Shown one piece after another: positions 9,301 through 16,693 of a stretch of DNA of 46,134 nt. The stretch's first letter is position 1. Every line of letters begins with the position of its first letter. The stretch covers positions 1 to 46,134 of the forward strand of contig CAUJEY010000124.1 of NCBI GenBank assembly GCA_963169325.1, written 5' to 3'. Under the pieces are notes generated by a model that was not told the DNA's origin, searched no databases, and saw only the letters and a list, made by a program, of their open reading frames with translations. The translations under genes were made by a program, and so were the position numbers. The DNA is from Bacteroidota bacterium. GTDB lineage: Bacteria; Bacteroidota; Bacteroidia; Chitinophagales; Saprospiraceae.

Positions 9301-12028
9301 TGGTGGGGCAAATGGGCCCACACGTGCCCACAACCTTGGTAATGACCGCTTCACAACCCGTCACCGGGTCGGTAGCCGTCACCGTGTATGTGCCCGGCGT
9401 CGTCACCAGCAGGGTGGGGCCGGTAGCCCCGGTCGACCAGGCGTACGTGCAAAAAATCTGCGTTGCCACCGTAAGGGTGGTGGAAGGGATGTTCGGCAGA
9501 CAAATGCCAAAACCGTTCGACGCCGTGACATAAGCCACCGGAACCGGGTCGATCTGGATCGTGGTGGCGGCTACGACGGTGGGATTGCCGCAGATATTCA
9601 GATCCAGTTCCACCGTGATCGGGTAAGTCCCCGTGGCCGACCAGCTGTGCGATGGGGTAGCGGAACCGCTGCTGCTGCCGTCACCGAAATCCCAGGTATA
9701 CGAAGCGATACCGGTTGTAGGTGTTACCGACAACCCGATCACCTCGTTCTGGCAAGCGGTGGCTTGTGCAACGATGCTGTAACTCGGAATCTGATTGACC
9801 GGAACGTCAAATATATCCGTGATCTGCGTGCCGCAAACGGTCGCCGTACAGATAATCTGCACCGTACCAGATGCCGTATTTGTAAACAACACTTCGATAT
9901 TCGGGGTGCCGTGTCCGCTTACCACGCTACCCGCAGCAGGCGGCGACACGCTCCATTGGAGGTCGGTATAGTTCGACAAACCGGTGATATTAAAGTCGTG
10001 TTCTTCGTCCACACACGCGGATGTTGGTCCCTGGATGAACGATGCCGGCGGGGCGTACTCCGTGATCGGGAAACTGACGGGCGCCGATTCGCACAAGGGC
10101 GGTTCGGTGAGGCGCAGGCGAACGGAAAGCGACATCGGGCCGCCCGTCCATTCGGCCGTCACCGTTTGGCCGCCGCCGCCGTACAAAATGCCGCCTACGA
10201 TATCCCACACCAGGATTGTGCCCGGAGGCGGTGTGGCGCTGAACGTGTACATATACGGCGTATTCAGACAAACATTCGTTTCTCCGATCAGGGTACCAGT
10301 CGGCATCGCCGGGGCTTCCAGTACCTGGAGTACCGCGGTGGGCGTCACATTACAATACGTGCCGGTGTTCGATTGGGCCGACACCGCGTAAACACCTGCT
10401 GCGCCTGGGGTGACCGTGAACGGTCCGGTCACCGTAGTCGGGCCGGAAACGCCGCCCGGACCGGTGACGGTCCATTCGTACGTATCGGTCGGGTACGCAT
10501 AAAATATCTGGCTGTCGCCCAGGCAAATCTTTGCTTCCTGTGGCGTAATGCTGAACGAGGGCCGTACCGTGACGGTGAGGGAAGCAGCATCGAATTTACA
10601 ATCGGAATTGGTCAGGTAATTTTCATAACCTGCCAAACTCACTGTGTGCGTGCCCGGCGAATTCCACACCACGGTAATGGTATTGGAATACGGCGGCGTG
10701 GTGATGATCGTGCCGGCGCCGCTGACCGACCATTCAAAGTTGACGCCGTTGGGCGTTCCACCGATTTCATTGATACCCGGCTGCACCGGAACGGTATAGG
10801 TTACCGGATCGCCGACACACACCACGGTTTCGCCCGAAATAGTGACCGGGTGAATGACCGGTACGCGTACGCACACCTCGCCGTCGCAGAGGTCCGGACA
10901 ACCGGAAACGGTGACGCAAATTTCACCGTAGCCATTGGCGGCGATAAAGCCGTCGGAGTCGTCCCAAATGACGTTGATCGATCCGGCTAAGGGGGGTGTA
11001 GTCGGTTGCCCGCCGTGAATCGCCCAGACGACCGAAGCGTCGGGGCAAACATTGGAGACGGAATAAAACGCGCAATCTCTTAAACAAACGGTGGAAATAC
11101 AACCGATGACGGGACTGAGTTTATCCGTAACTTTTACGACGAAAGGTACTTCATCGGTACAACCGCATTCGTTTTTCACGGTAAGCGTGCCATAGTAAGT
11201 GCCGGGGTTGGCGTACGTGTGCGAGGGGTTTTGCAGCGTGGACGTGTTGCCGTCGCCGAACTCCCAGTACCAGTAGGCGCCGCCGGTGGACTGGTCGTTG
11301 AAATACACCACCTGGCCCAGGCAAATGATCAGCGCTGAACTCGGGTCCTGGCCGTTGAAACTGAACCAGGCGTTTGGCGATTCCACGATGGTGACGCATT
11401 GTTCCACCGTTACGCTGCATCCGCCGGGACTGGTTTCCGTGAGGATGACCGTGCCGGAGCCCGGTGCGCCCCAAGTGACGTTGATGCTCGATCCGGTGTC
11501 TGTGGTCGAGCCGCCGATAATAATCCACTCGTAAGTGTTGCCCGGTACGTTGGGGGTTTGGTAGTTGATCGTCATGTTTTCGCACACGACCCAGCACTCG
11601 GGTTTACCGTCGCCGTTGCTGTGCTCGTTGCCTTTCCGGTCGGGGCAATCGGAAATAAAGTCCGAAAAAATCGCCGGTGTCGGTTGCGGATGCACGGTCA
11701 CGAACAGGGTACACACCGTGGAGCCGCCCCCTGGGTCCGTCGTCACCAGCGCCACCCATTGGGCGCCGGGCGCCGTCCAGTTGATCAGGGTGGATGGCCC
11801 CGTCAGTGTAGACGGCGTACCACCCGCGGAAGCCGACCAGGCGTGGGTGTAGCCTGGAACCGGGGTGGTGAGATACGTTTCCAGCTGACTCACACAGCTC
11901 TCATTGGGGCCGGTGATGGCGCTGCAAAACAGCGGATGCTCCGAAGGAGCCGCGAAGGATGGGGCGATGTGCCACAAGGTACACACCAGCACAAAGGCCC
12001 ATTTCGCCTGCATTAAAAATCGATTCAT
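6356..12028 (-). CDS. Giant 1890-aa PKD/Ig-like surface protein with T9SS type A sorting domain
   Basis: A signal peptide (about residues 1-26) is followed by a long chain of beta-sandwich modules. At least four carry the PKD signature: WEFGDGNTS near 254, WDFGDGSSS near 779, WSFGDLTGS near 941 and WDFGDSSGS near 1104. Between them are Ig-like modules with recurring GxxxVCxGxxxxYT openings and paired Cys. From roughly residue 1465 to 1780 the protein becomes Cys-rich, with CHKCRVD, CKTEEECKFEWC, CCEDKC and CHHTEC motifs. The last 80 residues are a sorting domain (FFLAPNPATTEVRI, DMLGK, LPAGVYIVTL). The likely role is a cell-surface adhesin or matrix protein exported by T9SS, which is inference. 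The reverse strand stays open in places (8795-10990) only because of codon bias. Confidence 0.9.
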   Translation of the reverse strand: MNRFLMQAKWAFVLVCTLWHIAPSFAAPSEHPLFCSAITGPNESCVSQLETYLTTPVPGYTHAWSASAGGTPSTLTGPSTLINWTAPGAQWVALVTTDPGGGSTVCTLFVTVHPQPTPAIFSDFISDCPDRKGNEHSNGDGKPECWVVCENMTINYQTPNVPGNTYEWIIIGGSTTDTGSSINVTWGAPGSGTVILTETSPGGCSVTVEQCVTIVESPNAWFSFNGQDPSSALIICLGQVVYFNDQSTGGAYWYWEFGDGNTSTLQNPSHTYANPGTYYGTLTVKNECGCTDEVPFVVKVTDKLSPVIGCISTVCLRDCAFYSVSNVCPDASVVWAIHGGQPTTPPLAGSINVIWDDSDGFIAANGYGEICVTVSGCPDLCDGEVCVRVPVIHPVTISGETVVCVGDPVTYTVPVQPGINEIGGTPNGVNFEWSVSGAGTIITTPPYSNTITVVWNSPGTHTVSLAGYENYLTNSDCKFDAASLTVTVRPSFSITPQEAKICLGDSQIFYAYPTDTYEWTVTGPGGVSGPTTVTGPFTVTPGAAGVYAVSAQSNTGTYCNVTPTAVLQVLEAPAMPTGTLIGETNVCLNTPYMYTFSATPPPGTILVWDIVGGILYGGGGQTVTAEWTGGPMSLSVRLRLTEPPLCESAPVSFPITEYAPPASFIQGPTSACVDEEHDFNITGLSNYTDLQWSVSPPAAGSVVSGHGTPNIEVLFTNTASGTVQIICTATVCGTQITDIFDVPVNQIPSYSIVAQATACQNEVIGLSVTPTTGIASYTWDFGDGSSSGSATPSHSWSATGTYPITVELDLNICGNPTVVAATTIQIDPVPVAYVTASNGFGICLPNIPSTTLTVATQIFCTYAWSTGATGPTLLVTTPGTYTVTATDPVTGCEAVITKVVGTCGPICPTNATPWDFTFSENCDTYTFVPVPSGSSNFIGWSFGDLTGSASTGTQVHTYDHPGFYQATIFSYDPIGQCTLISVHTVTVKFKGNFAVNYNCSTGSMISTLTDISEYLPGFPASSPQWFDGGSIGTGSPLNIGLTPGAHNIYLQVVVSGQTCVSPTQNITVPGLPLAAFNHDAPACEGMPVTFTNGSSGGGLTGYDWDFGDSSGSGLENPQRSYNDSLSPYTVTLTIGSEWGCTSSATATVTIHPRGPDPLITIAPATPVCEGTPVVLTATGGLLGYTWFNSTDPGAPLQGPAPLNTYTATASGLYGVSATDANGCQYNVLAPDAVVIYPPPYVQITGKTDYCRNEPMYFSADIGSGFSYYWVVATPGGGTSTSTASFVIPNSYYTGTFTLSVTITDNVSGCTNSGTVTAEVHPGPSGLSISASAACAPATLTASASGAVQYNWSTGTVGTSTSVLQGGFYSVVASDAWGCTTNADYFLNDLPDLSNVMTGCYEFCNKVEWQAPNCPGCMYQWTMNGAPIPGETNPTITITNSGVYTVIVSNGPGCTAESDPIDISIALTPDLCHKCRVDIREFRFKCIGTDPLTGQPLYEFWIDVINTGGALYGLNAVSGLGTVTMIDPASGFLPGGGALTTLHGYLVWNGGSMEGCITFLGYLSKDCKTEEECKFEWCGELPKCCEDKCDIRVREAKVECVTKGFYRVTLAIDNNGCELTNLYIKTPYGIYPLSPSTLPTGGTTWVTAIIAGNPGSMGVAICGIMPNGKECCTEIKLQMPECHHTECEVAVQRNFITCTGFTPEGFPIYQFGITVYGVPGGSIIYVLPNQTGLVTGVTYSCLGAVCTVQGTFTDYSHSAAICFTILTVNWSTEPPKVCIGKVCFHAPDCREPSKPASEREDEPADKMADKQPEFFLAPNPATTEVRITGMESPAETIEVYVTDMLGKHSLYGRVAGNNPVLDISALPAGVYIVTLRDNKGAPVSRKLTVLR

Positions 12029-12067
12029 GGTAAAGGAAGATGGTTAAAAATCGGTAATTGAATACCG

Positions 12068-12098
12068 CAAACCTATCTGGCCCGGACAGCGGCGCCAA
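12068..12098 (-). promoter_or_regulatory. Bacteroidota-type promoter of the giant PKD gene
   Basis: On the minus strand TTGG (complement of 12095-12098) is followed after 19 bp by TAGGTTTG (complement of 12068-12075), an exact TAnnTTTG -7 element at the usual spacing. The start of transcription would lie near 12060, about 30 nt before the ATG at 12028. Confidence 0.55.
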
Positions 12099-12124
12099 TT
12101 ACTATTTCGGGGCGTTTTCCCGTG
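12098..12124 (+). repeat. Diverged partial copy of the repeat flanking the Rpn-like nuclease
   Basis: ATTACTATTTC at 12098-12108 and GTTTTCCCGTG at 12114-12124, five bases apart, match the core of the 65-bp repeats at 12332 and 13427. The five bases between differ (GGGGC here, AGCCT there). The copy abuts the -33 element of the PKD gene. Confidence 0.55.
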
Positions 12125-12192
12125 GAAGTGGGGGTGGGGGACGCACCGAGGTACTATACGCGGATAGCCATTCTATCTTAACCTACGCGGGC

Positions 12193-12316
12193 AAAATCCG
12201 CGAAAATCCGTGTACGAAGTCTGCGTCATCCGTGTTCCCATCCTCCTTCGAGTGCCGCTTAAGGAGGATGGGAACACGGATGACGCAGACTTCGTACACG
12301 GATTTTCGCGGATTTT
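12193..12316. repeat. Perfect 56-bp hairpin repeat, ATCCGYGAAAATCCG family
   Basis: Bases 12193-12248 and 12261-12316 are exact reverse complements around a 12-nt loop. The arm contains the words AAAATCCGCG, AAAATCCGTG, GTCATCCGTG and CCCATCCTCC. The same word order appears in the hairpin at 42013-42138, so this is a dispersed family. It lies between divergent genes, so it is unlikely to be a simple terminator. No encoded protein or terminal target duplication was found. Confidence 0.85.
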
Positions 12317-12331
12317 ACCCGTACAAGCCCT

Positions 12332-12414
12332 AACCGCCCGCCACCGCCCATTACTATTTCAGCCTGTTTTCCCGTGAAAAAGCAAATCCGGGCGCCCACG
12401 ATACCCGCGTGGCA
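12332..12414 (+). repeat. Direct repeat copy 1, left of the Rpn-like nuclease
   Basis: The 65 bp at 12332-12396 are identical to 13427-13491. Directly after, CCAC (12396-12399) can pair with GTGG (12409-12412) around a 9-nt GATACCCGC loop. The corresponding stem in copy 2 has different but still paired bases. The two copies bracket the nuclease gene in direct orientation. Confidence 0.8.
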
Positions 12415-12509
12415 CCATACTGAATCTTGCTAAACTGGGCATGGAAATACAAACGAAACAAAACGTGTTGAAAAATGTGGGGAAACGCGCCACCCACTGT
12501 TATTTTCCG

Positions 12510-12517
12510 TATTTTTG
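12510..12517 (+). promoter_or_regulatory. Candidate -7 element (TATTTTTG) of the nuclease gene
   Basis: TATTTTTG matches TAnnTTTG exactly and lies about 20 nt before the ATG at 12536. No convincing -33 partner is seen at 19-21 bp. Its position overlaps the longer possible start at 12515, which argues for the ATG at 12536. Confidence 0.4.
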
Positions 12518-12535
12518 CACGCAAAGGATCATTTC

Positions 12536-13405
12536 ATGGCGCTCCAGGACAAATATATCAACCCATTTACTGATTTTGGTTTCAAAAAGTTGTTCGGTTC
12601 CGAGCCGAATAAAGACCTTTTGATTGACTTTTTGAACCAGGTGCTGCCGCACAAACACAAAATTAAAGACCTCACCTACGCGCGTACAGAGCAACTTGGC
12701 AATACGGAAACAGACCGCAAAGCCATTTTCGACTTGTACTGCATTGGCGAAAACGGCGAGCGTTTCATTGTGGAAATGCAGAAAGCCAAACAAAACTATT
12801 TCAAAGACCGGAGCGTGTACTACTCCTCATTTCCCATTCAGGAGCAGGCAAAAAAAGGCGACTGGAACTACGAGTTGGCTGCCGTTTACATGGTCGGCAT
12901 CCTTGATTTTACCTTTTCAGAGGACGAAGCGGAGCAGGCAGTGCGCCATGAGGTGCAATTGAAAGATCAAAAATGCCGGGTATTTTACGACAAGTTGACC
13001 TACATCTATCTGGAAATGCCCAACTTCAGCAAATCAGAAGCAGACCTGCAAACCAATTTCGATAAATGGATGTATGTGCTGCAGCAATTGCCATATCTTC
13101 AAAATCGCCCACAGGCATTGCAAGATCGGGTATTTCAGAAGCTGTTCGAGGCGGCTGAAATCGCCAAATTCACGCCCGATGAGAAAAATAAATACGAGGA
13201 GAGTTTAAAGTATTACCGCGATTTGAAGAATGTGATGGATACTTCATTTGAGGATGGCAAAGCAGAGGGCAAAGCAGAAGGCAAAGCAGAAGGCAAAGCA
13301 GAGGGCAAGGTAGAAATCGCCCGTCAAATGAAGGCCGAAGGAGAGCCGGTTGAAAAAATTGCTCGATTCACCGGTCTCACAGTGGAGGAAATAGAAAAGC
13401 TGTAA
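12536..13405 (+). CDS. Rpn/PD-(D/E)XK family nuclease (PF12784-like putative transposase)
   Basis: The start is the second ATG, which gives the family-typical N-terminus MALQDKYINPFTDFGFKKLF. The upstream ATG lies in the probable promoter. The nuclease core is seen in FDLYCIGENGERFIVEMQ, with Asp66, Glu80 and Gln82 as the likely D...ExQ metal site. Members resemble E. coli RpnA-E, which cleave DNA and promote RecA-independent recombination. Many are labelled transposases without proof of transposition. The C-terminus has five GKAE/GKVE units encoded by 12-bp tandem repeats, then a short helical segment ending GLTVEEIEKL. The gene sits between two identical 65-bp direct repeats. Length (289 aa) is normal for the family. 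Confidence 0.85.
   Translation: MALQDKYINPFTDFGFKKLFGSEPNKDLLIDFLNQVLPHKHKIKDLTYARTEQLGNTETDRKAIFDLYCIGENGERFIVEMQKAKQNYFKDRSVYYSSFPIQEQAKKGDWNYELAAVYMVGILDFTFSEDEAEQAVRHEVQLKDQKCRVFYDKLTYIYLEMPNFSKSEADLQTNFDKWMYVLQQLPYLQNRPQALQDRVFQKLFEAAEIAKFTPDEKNKYEESLKYYRDLKNVMDTSFEDGKAEGKAEGKAEGKAEGKVEIARQMKAEGEPVEKIARFTGLTVEEIEKL
13256..13315 (+). repeat. Five in-frame 12-bp tandem repeats encoding GKAE
   Basis: Five consecutive copies of GGCAAAGCAGAR, the last one diverged to encode GKVE, lie inside the nuclease gene. Slippage would change the linker length without shifting the frame. Similar GK-EG linkers are common in this nuclease family. Confidence 0.85.
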
Positions 13406-13426
13406 TTCAATACATGTTGCCCCCCC

Positions 13427-13509
13427 AACCGCCCGCCACCGCCCATTACTATTTCAGCCTGTTTTCCCGTGAAAAAGCAAATCCGGGCGCCTGCAACACC
13501 CGCGCAGGC
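13427..13509 (+). repeat. Direct repeat copy 2, right of the Rpn-like nuclease
   Basis: The 65 bp at 13427-13491 are identical to copy 1. GCCTGC (13489-13494) pairs with GCAGGC (13504-13509) around AACACCCGC. Relative to copy 1 two stem pairs are replaced by other Watson-Crick pairs, while the loop keeps ACCCGC. The copy begins 21 bp after the nuclease stop codon. Confidence 0.8.
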
Positions 13510-13741
13510 AGCGGCAGTTCCGGAAAATACCGTCGTTTCACGCCTGTCCTGACCCAAAAAGCGCCGCCGGGCGCGCGCCGGCCATTTACAACATTTTCCC
13601 TACCGATCGACCGGCAACCGCCGGACAACCGCCGTTCATTCGTCTATTATCCCGGCCCGGTATTGCAAAACCCAAAAAGGATGGGCTACTTTGCAATCGA
13701 ATAACCAGAATCGAGTGATTGCTATTTTCCACCCGCCGTTT

Positions 13742-13792
13742 AAAACGCCCCCTGCTTCCGGACTTTGTGTGCGGAGGGAGGGGGCGTTTTTT
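13742..13792 (+). terminator. Intrinsic terminator hairpin
   Basis: AACGCCCCCT and AGGGGGCGTT form a 10-bp GC-rich stem followed by a run of T on the plus strand. The A-run on the other side could make it bidirectional. The 530 bp between the nuclease gene and the Mrr gene otherwise hold only direct repeat copy 2 and GC-rich DNA without a convincing gene. Confidence 0.7.
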
Positions 13793-13936
13793 GTGGGGAG
13801 AGGAGATTGGATTCACGCAACCGCATAGCCGGTGCGGGCTTGGCGTTGACAAGGCGAGTTTTTACGTAATTGGGGCTAATAGGGGGAGTTGACGACAAAC
13901 AAAAGTTGTACACTAAATTAATTGCAAACTATAAAA

Positions 13937-14824
13937 ATGGAAATTCCGAAATTTCACGAGACGTTTTTTCCGATCTTGGAGGTATTAAGAGATGGGAAGA
14001 CAATGCACTTTAGGGAACTTTATCAGATCATCAAAAAAAACTATTTTTCAAATTTGACGGATGAACAATTAAAAGAGCAGACTAAATCGGGTGACATTTT
14101 AATAGATAATAGAATAGGCTGGGGGAAAGCCTATTTGAAAAAAGGAGGATATATCGAGTATCCTCAGAGAGGTTATGTTAAAATAACGGAAAAAGGTAAA
14201 AATCAGAAACAAGACATAACTCTCAATGAGTTAGTAGATGAAAGTACAGTTTTTGAATTTTATAAAGAAGAAAACGGGGACAAAAAATCCATAAAAAAGC
14301 AGAAGGAAATTAAAGCCACTTCATCACCTCAAGACTTAATTGATGAGGGTTTTACTAGAATAGAACAATCTGTTAAATCAGATTTATTGAGCAAATTGAA
14401 GGGGCTTGACCCATATTTTTTCGAAAAGGTAGTTTTACGACTACTTAAAAAAATGGGGTACGGAGAGTTTTTCGAGACCTCAAAATCAGGTGATGGCGGT
14501 ATAGATGGAGTTATTAATGAAGATAAACTAGGTCTTGACAAAATCTACATTCAGGCCAAACGATTTACAGAAGGTAAGGTCAGGGAAAAAGATATTCGAA
14601 ATTTTATTGGAGCCATGAGTGGTGACACGAATAAGGGTGTCTTTGTAACAACCTCCGAATTTGACAAGCCAGCACTGGAAAAAGCCAAAAATGCGCATCA
14701 TAAAATCATATTAATTGACGGAAATAAATTGGTTAACCTTATGCATGAATTTAATGTTGGCATACAAGTCAAGACGATTTACGAGATAAAAGAAATAGAT
14801 GAAGATTTTTTTGACGAACAATAG
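13937..14824 (+). CDS. Orphan Mrr-type restriction endonuclease
   Basis: The ATG at 13937 is preferred over an in-frame TTG at 13922. Residues 1-90 form a winged-helix Mrr_N-like domain that binds DNA, including the YPQRGYVKITEKGK segment. Residues about 150-280 are an Mrr catalytic domain of the PD-(D/E)XK fold: FFEKVVLRLL with Glu163, GDGGIDG with Asp190 and IQAKR with Gln206 and Lys208. Mrr enzymes cut DNA carrying methylated bases and are type IV-like. No methyltransferase lies nearby, which fits an enzyme that attacks modified foreign DNA. The gene is visibly AT-richer than its neighbours, with frequent AAA, ATA and TTT codons, suggesting recent transfer. Confidence 0.88.
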   Translation: MEIPKFHETFFPILEVLRDGKTMHFRELYQIIKKNYFSNLTDEQLKEQTKSGDILIDNRIGWGKAYLKKGGYIEYPQRGYVKITEKGKNQKQDITLNELVDESTVFEFYKEENGDKKSIKKQKEIKATSSPQDLIDEGFTRIEQSVKSDLLSKLKGLDPYFFEKVVLRLLKKMGYGEFFETSKSGDGGIDGVINEDKLGLDKIYIQAKRFTEGKVREKDIRNFIGAMSGDTNKGVFVTTSEFDKPALEKAKNAHHKIILIDGNKLVNLMHEFNVGIQVKTIYEIKEIDEDFFDEQ

Positions 14825-14881
14825 AAATACCGCGTATAATTCTGATGACCACATAGCCGACTAAGCGCCGCCACGTCGCCC

Positions 14882-15493
14882 ATGCCAACCGCTAATCAAA
14901 AACAACCTAAATTCATGAACACCACCCACACCAACAACACCCTCCTCCCCGAACAACAAGCCGCCCTACTCCAAATCCTAAAAACCCGTTTTGAAAAAAA
15001 CAAGAACCGCCATGAAGGTCTTGAATGGGCGAACGTACAGGCAAAGCTGGCGGCCGCGTCTTCGGCGGAAAAACTATGGTCGCTTGATGTCATGGAAAGC
15101 ACCGGCGGTGAACCGGATGTGGTGGGTTATGATAACACGACGGGCGAGTACATTTTTTATGATTGTTCGGCAGAAAGCCCGGCAGGCCGCAGAAGTGTTT
15201 GTTACGACCGGGAGGGCCAGGAGTCCAGGAAAGAACATAAGCCGGCAGACAACGCCCTGGATATGGCGGCCGCCATGGGTATTGAGATTTTAAGCGAAGA
15301 ACAATACCGGGACTTGCAGAAACTTGGCGAGTTCGATACAAAAACGTCGAGTTGGATAAAAACGCCTGCTGATATTAGACAACTCGGCGGCGCTCTTTTT
15401 GCCGATCGCCGCTACGGTAAAGTTTTCGTGTACCACAACGGCGCGTCATCTTATTATGCCGCCAGGGGGTTCCGGGGTTCACTAAGGGTCTGA
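14882..15493 (+). CDS. DUF4256 family protein
   Basis: The sequence matches what is known of DUF4256: LLPEQQAALLQILKTRFEKN, then MESTGGEPDVVGYD, EYIFYDCSAESPAGRRSVCYD, and a C-terminal RRYGKVFVYHNGASSYYAARGFRG. It has no signal peptide and should be cytoplasmic. The function of the family is unknown. Its many conserved Asp, Glu, Ser and Tyr positions suggest a compact enzyme-like domain, which is inference. An ATG at 14915 (MNTTHTNN) is an equally possible start, because the first 11 residues look unstructured. It follows the Mrr gene by 57 bp and returns to the GC-rich codon use of the genome. Two tandem hairpins lie downstream. Confidence 0.8.
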   Translation: MPTANQKQPKFMNTTHTNNTLLPEQQAALLQILKTRFEKNKNRHEGLEWANVQAKLAAASSAEKLWSLDVMESTGGEPDVVGYDNTTGEYIFYDCSAESPAGRRSVCYDREGQESRKEHKPADNALDMAAAMGIEILSEEQYRDLQKLGEFDTKTSSWIKTPADIRQLGGALFADRRYGKVFVYHNGASSYYAARGFRGSLRV

Positions 15494-15552
15494 GTTTTGC
15501 GGGTTTATTGGGGTTGTGTGTCAAAAATAAACACGAAAATATGAACACAAAA

Positions 15553-15724
15553 TTATTTTAACACATAGGCACATAGGCCACATAGTATTCGCACTATGTG
15601 ATCTATGTGCCTATGTGTTAAGATAAAAATCTGCCATATTATTTTAACACATAGGCACATAGGCCACATAGTATTCGCACTATGTGATCTATGTGCCTAT
15701 GTGTTAAAATAAAAATCTGCCATG
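15553..15724. repeat. Two tandem 86-bp hairpin units, AACACATAGGCACATAGG family
   Basis: Units start at 15553 and 15639 and are nearly identical. In the first, 15558-15586 pairs with 15593-15621 (29-bp arms, two mismatches, six-base loop ATTCGC). Each ends with an AAAAATCTGCCAT tail. Two more single copies are at 16694-16820 and 37735-37811. The spot is between convergent genes (DUF4256 and CvfB-like), so a bidirectional terminator role is possible. Confidence 0.85.
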
Positions 15725-15760
15725 TTTATTAAACTTAAACGCCTGGCGGTACATACCCAT

Positions 15761-16597
15761 TTAATCCACCAAATAAATCCCATCCTCCTCCAGCCGGATA
15801 AGCCGTTGTTTATACAGCGTGCCAATAGCTTTTTTAAACGTCTTTTTGCTCATTTCCAGGAACCCGGCGATGTCGCTCGGTTCGCTTTTGTCGGTGAGGC
15901 GGAGGTAGCCCTGGTTGGCTTTTAGCCGGGCGAGTATTTTTTGACCGTTGGGTTCCACCTTGGCGTAGCCGGTTATTTCGAGGCTCACGTCAATTTTTCC
16001 ATCATCCCGCACGAGTTTGACGTAGCCTTTGCGGCGGTCGCCCCGGCGCAATTTTTCAAAAATTTCGTTCTGATATATCAGCCCGCGGTAGCGGTTGTTG
16101 ATGATGACGTTGTAGCCCAGTTCCGTCTGGTCATCGATAAGCAGGTCCACTTCTTCGCCGGCTTTGAGGCGAATAAATTGTTTCTGAAAAAACTTCTGGT
16201 AGCGGGCCGAGGCGGCGAGACGCTCCGATTGCTCGTCGAGGTACAGGTACACGATGTACCAGTTGCCTGGGATCATTTTGCCGGGCTGCTCCTTGAAGGG
16301 CACGAGCAGGTCTTTGTCTAATCCCCAGTTGAGAAAGGCTCCGTATTCGTTGACATCCCGCACTTTCAGGCAGGCAAACTCATTCAATTTTATCAGCGGT
16401 TTGTCCGTCGTGGCGGTGATGCGGTCTTCGGAATCTTTGAAAATAAAGACGTGGAGTTCATCGCCGACGTCCCAGGTTTCCGGCACGAACTTGTTGGGCA
16501 GCAGCACTTCTCCGCTGCCTTCTTCGTCGGTCAGGTAGACACCGTTGTCCGTTTGCCGGACGATTTTCAGGCTGTTGTACTCGCCGAGATGGATCAT
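15761..16597 (-). CDS. CvfB-like S1-domain RNA-binding protein
   Basis: The 278-residue length and domain order fit CvfB/YitL. There is an N-terminal OB/S1-like module (LGEYNSLKIVRQTDNGVYLTD), a second S1 module (INEFACLKV-like segment followed by VNEYGAFLNWGLDKDLLVPF), a third S1-like module (DLLIDDQTELGYNVIINNRYRG) and a C-terminal winged helix (SDIAGFLEMSKKTFKKAIGTLYKQRLI). Homologues bind RNA and in Staphylococcus aureus influence virulence gene expression. The role in Bacteroidota is not established. The protein is cytoplasmic and the gene is monocistronic. A TACCTTTG element lies 30 bp upstream of the ATG. Confidence 0.88.
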   Translation of the reverse strand: MIHLGEYNSLKIVRQTDNGVYLTDEEGSGEVLLPNKFVPETWDVGDELHVFIFKDSEDRITATTDKPLIKLNEFACLKVRDVNEYGAFLNWGLDKDLLVPFKEQPGKMIPGNWYIVYLYLDEQSERLAASARYQKFFQKQFIRLKAGEEVDLLIDDQTELGYNVIINNRYRGLIYQNEIFEKLRRGDRRKGYVKLVRDDGKIDVSLEITGYAKVEPNGQKILARLKANQGYLRLTDKSEPSDIAGFLEMSKKTFKKAIGTLYKQRLIRLEEDGIYLVD

Positions 16598-16626
16598 GTG
16601 TTGGATAAATACGGTTGTTGAAGCCG

Positions 16627-16634
16627 CAAAGGTA
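16627..16634 (-). promoter_or_regulatory. -7 element TACCTTTG of the CvfB-like gene
   Basis: The complement of 16627-16634 reads TACCTTTG, an exact match to the Bacteroidota TAnnTTTG element. It would place the transcript start about 22 nt before the ATG at 16597. No clear -33 element is seen 19-21 bp further upstream. Confidence 0.5.
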
Positions 16635-16693
16635 GCGAATAAGTATTCGTCCGCCCGGCGGGTTTTGGGAAGGTGGGCAGTTGCCGGTTTTTC

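Noticed and set aside
8795-10990. 731-codon open frame on the plus strand
   Set aside because: It lies antisense to the giant PKD gene. Its translation is rich in Arg, His and Gly with no domain or signal, as expected from the complement of GC-rich Thr, Val, Gly and Pro codons. The minus-strand frame has clear domains and a sorting tail.
13414-13704. 96-codon frame after the nuclease gene
   Set aside because: It runs through direct repeat copy 2 and has no domain, signal or supporting promoter.
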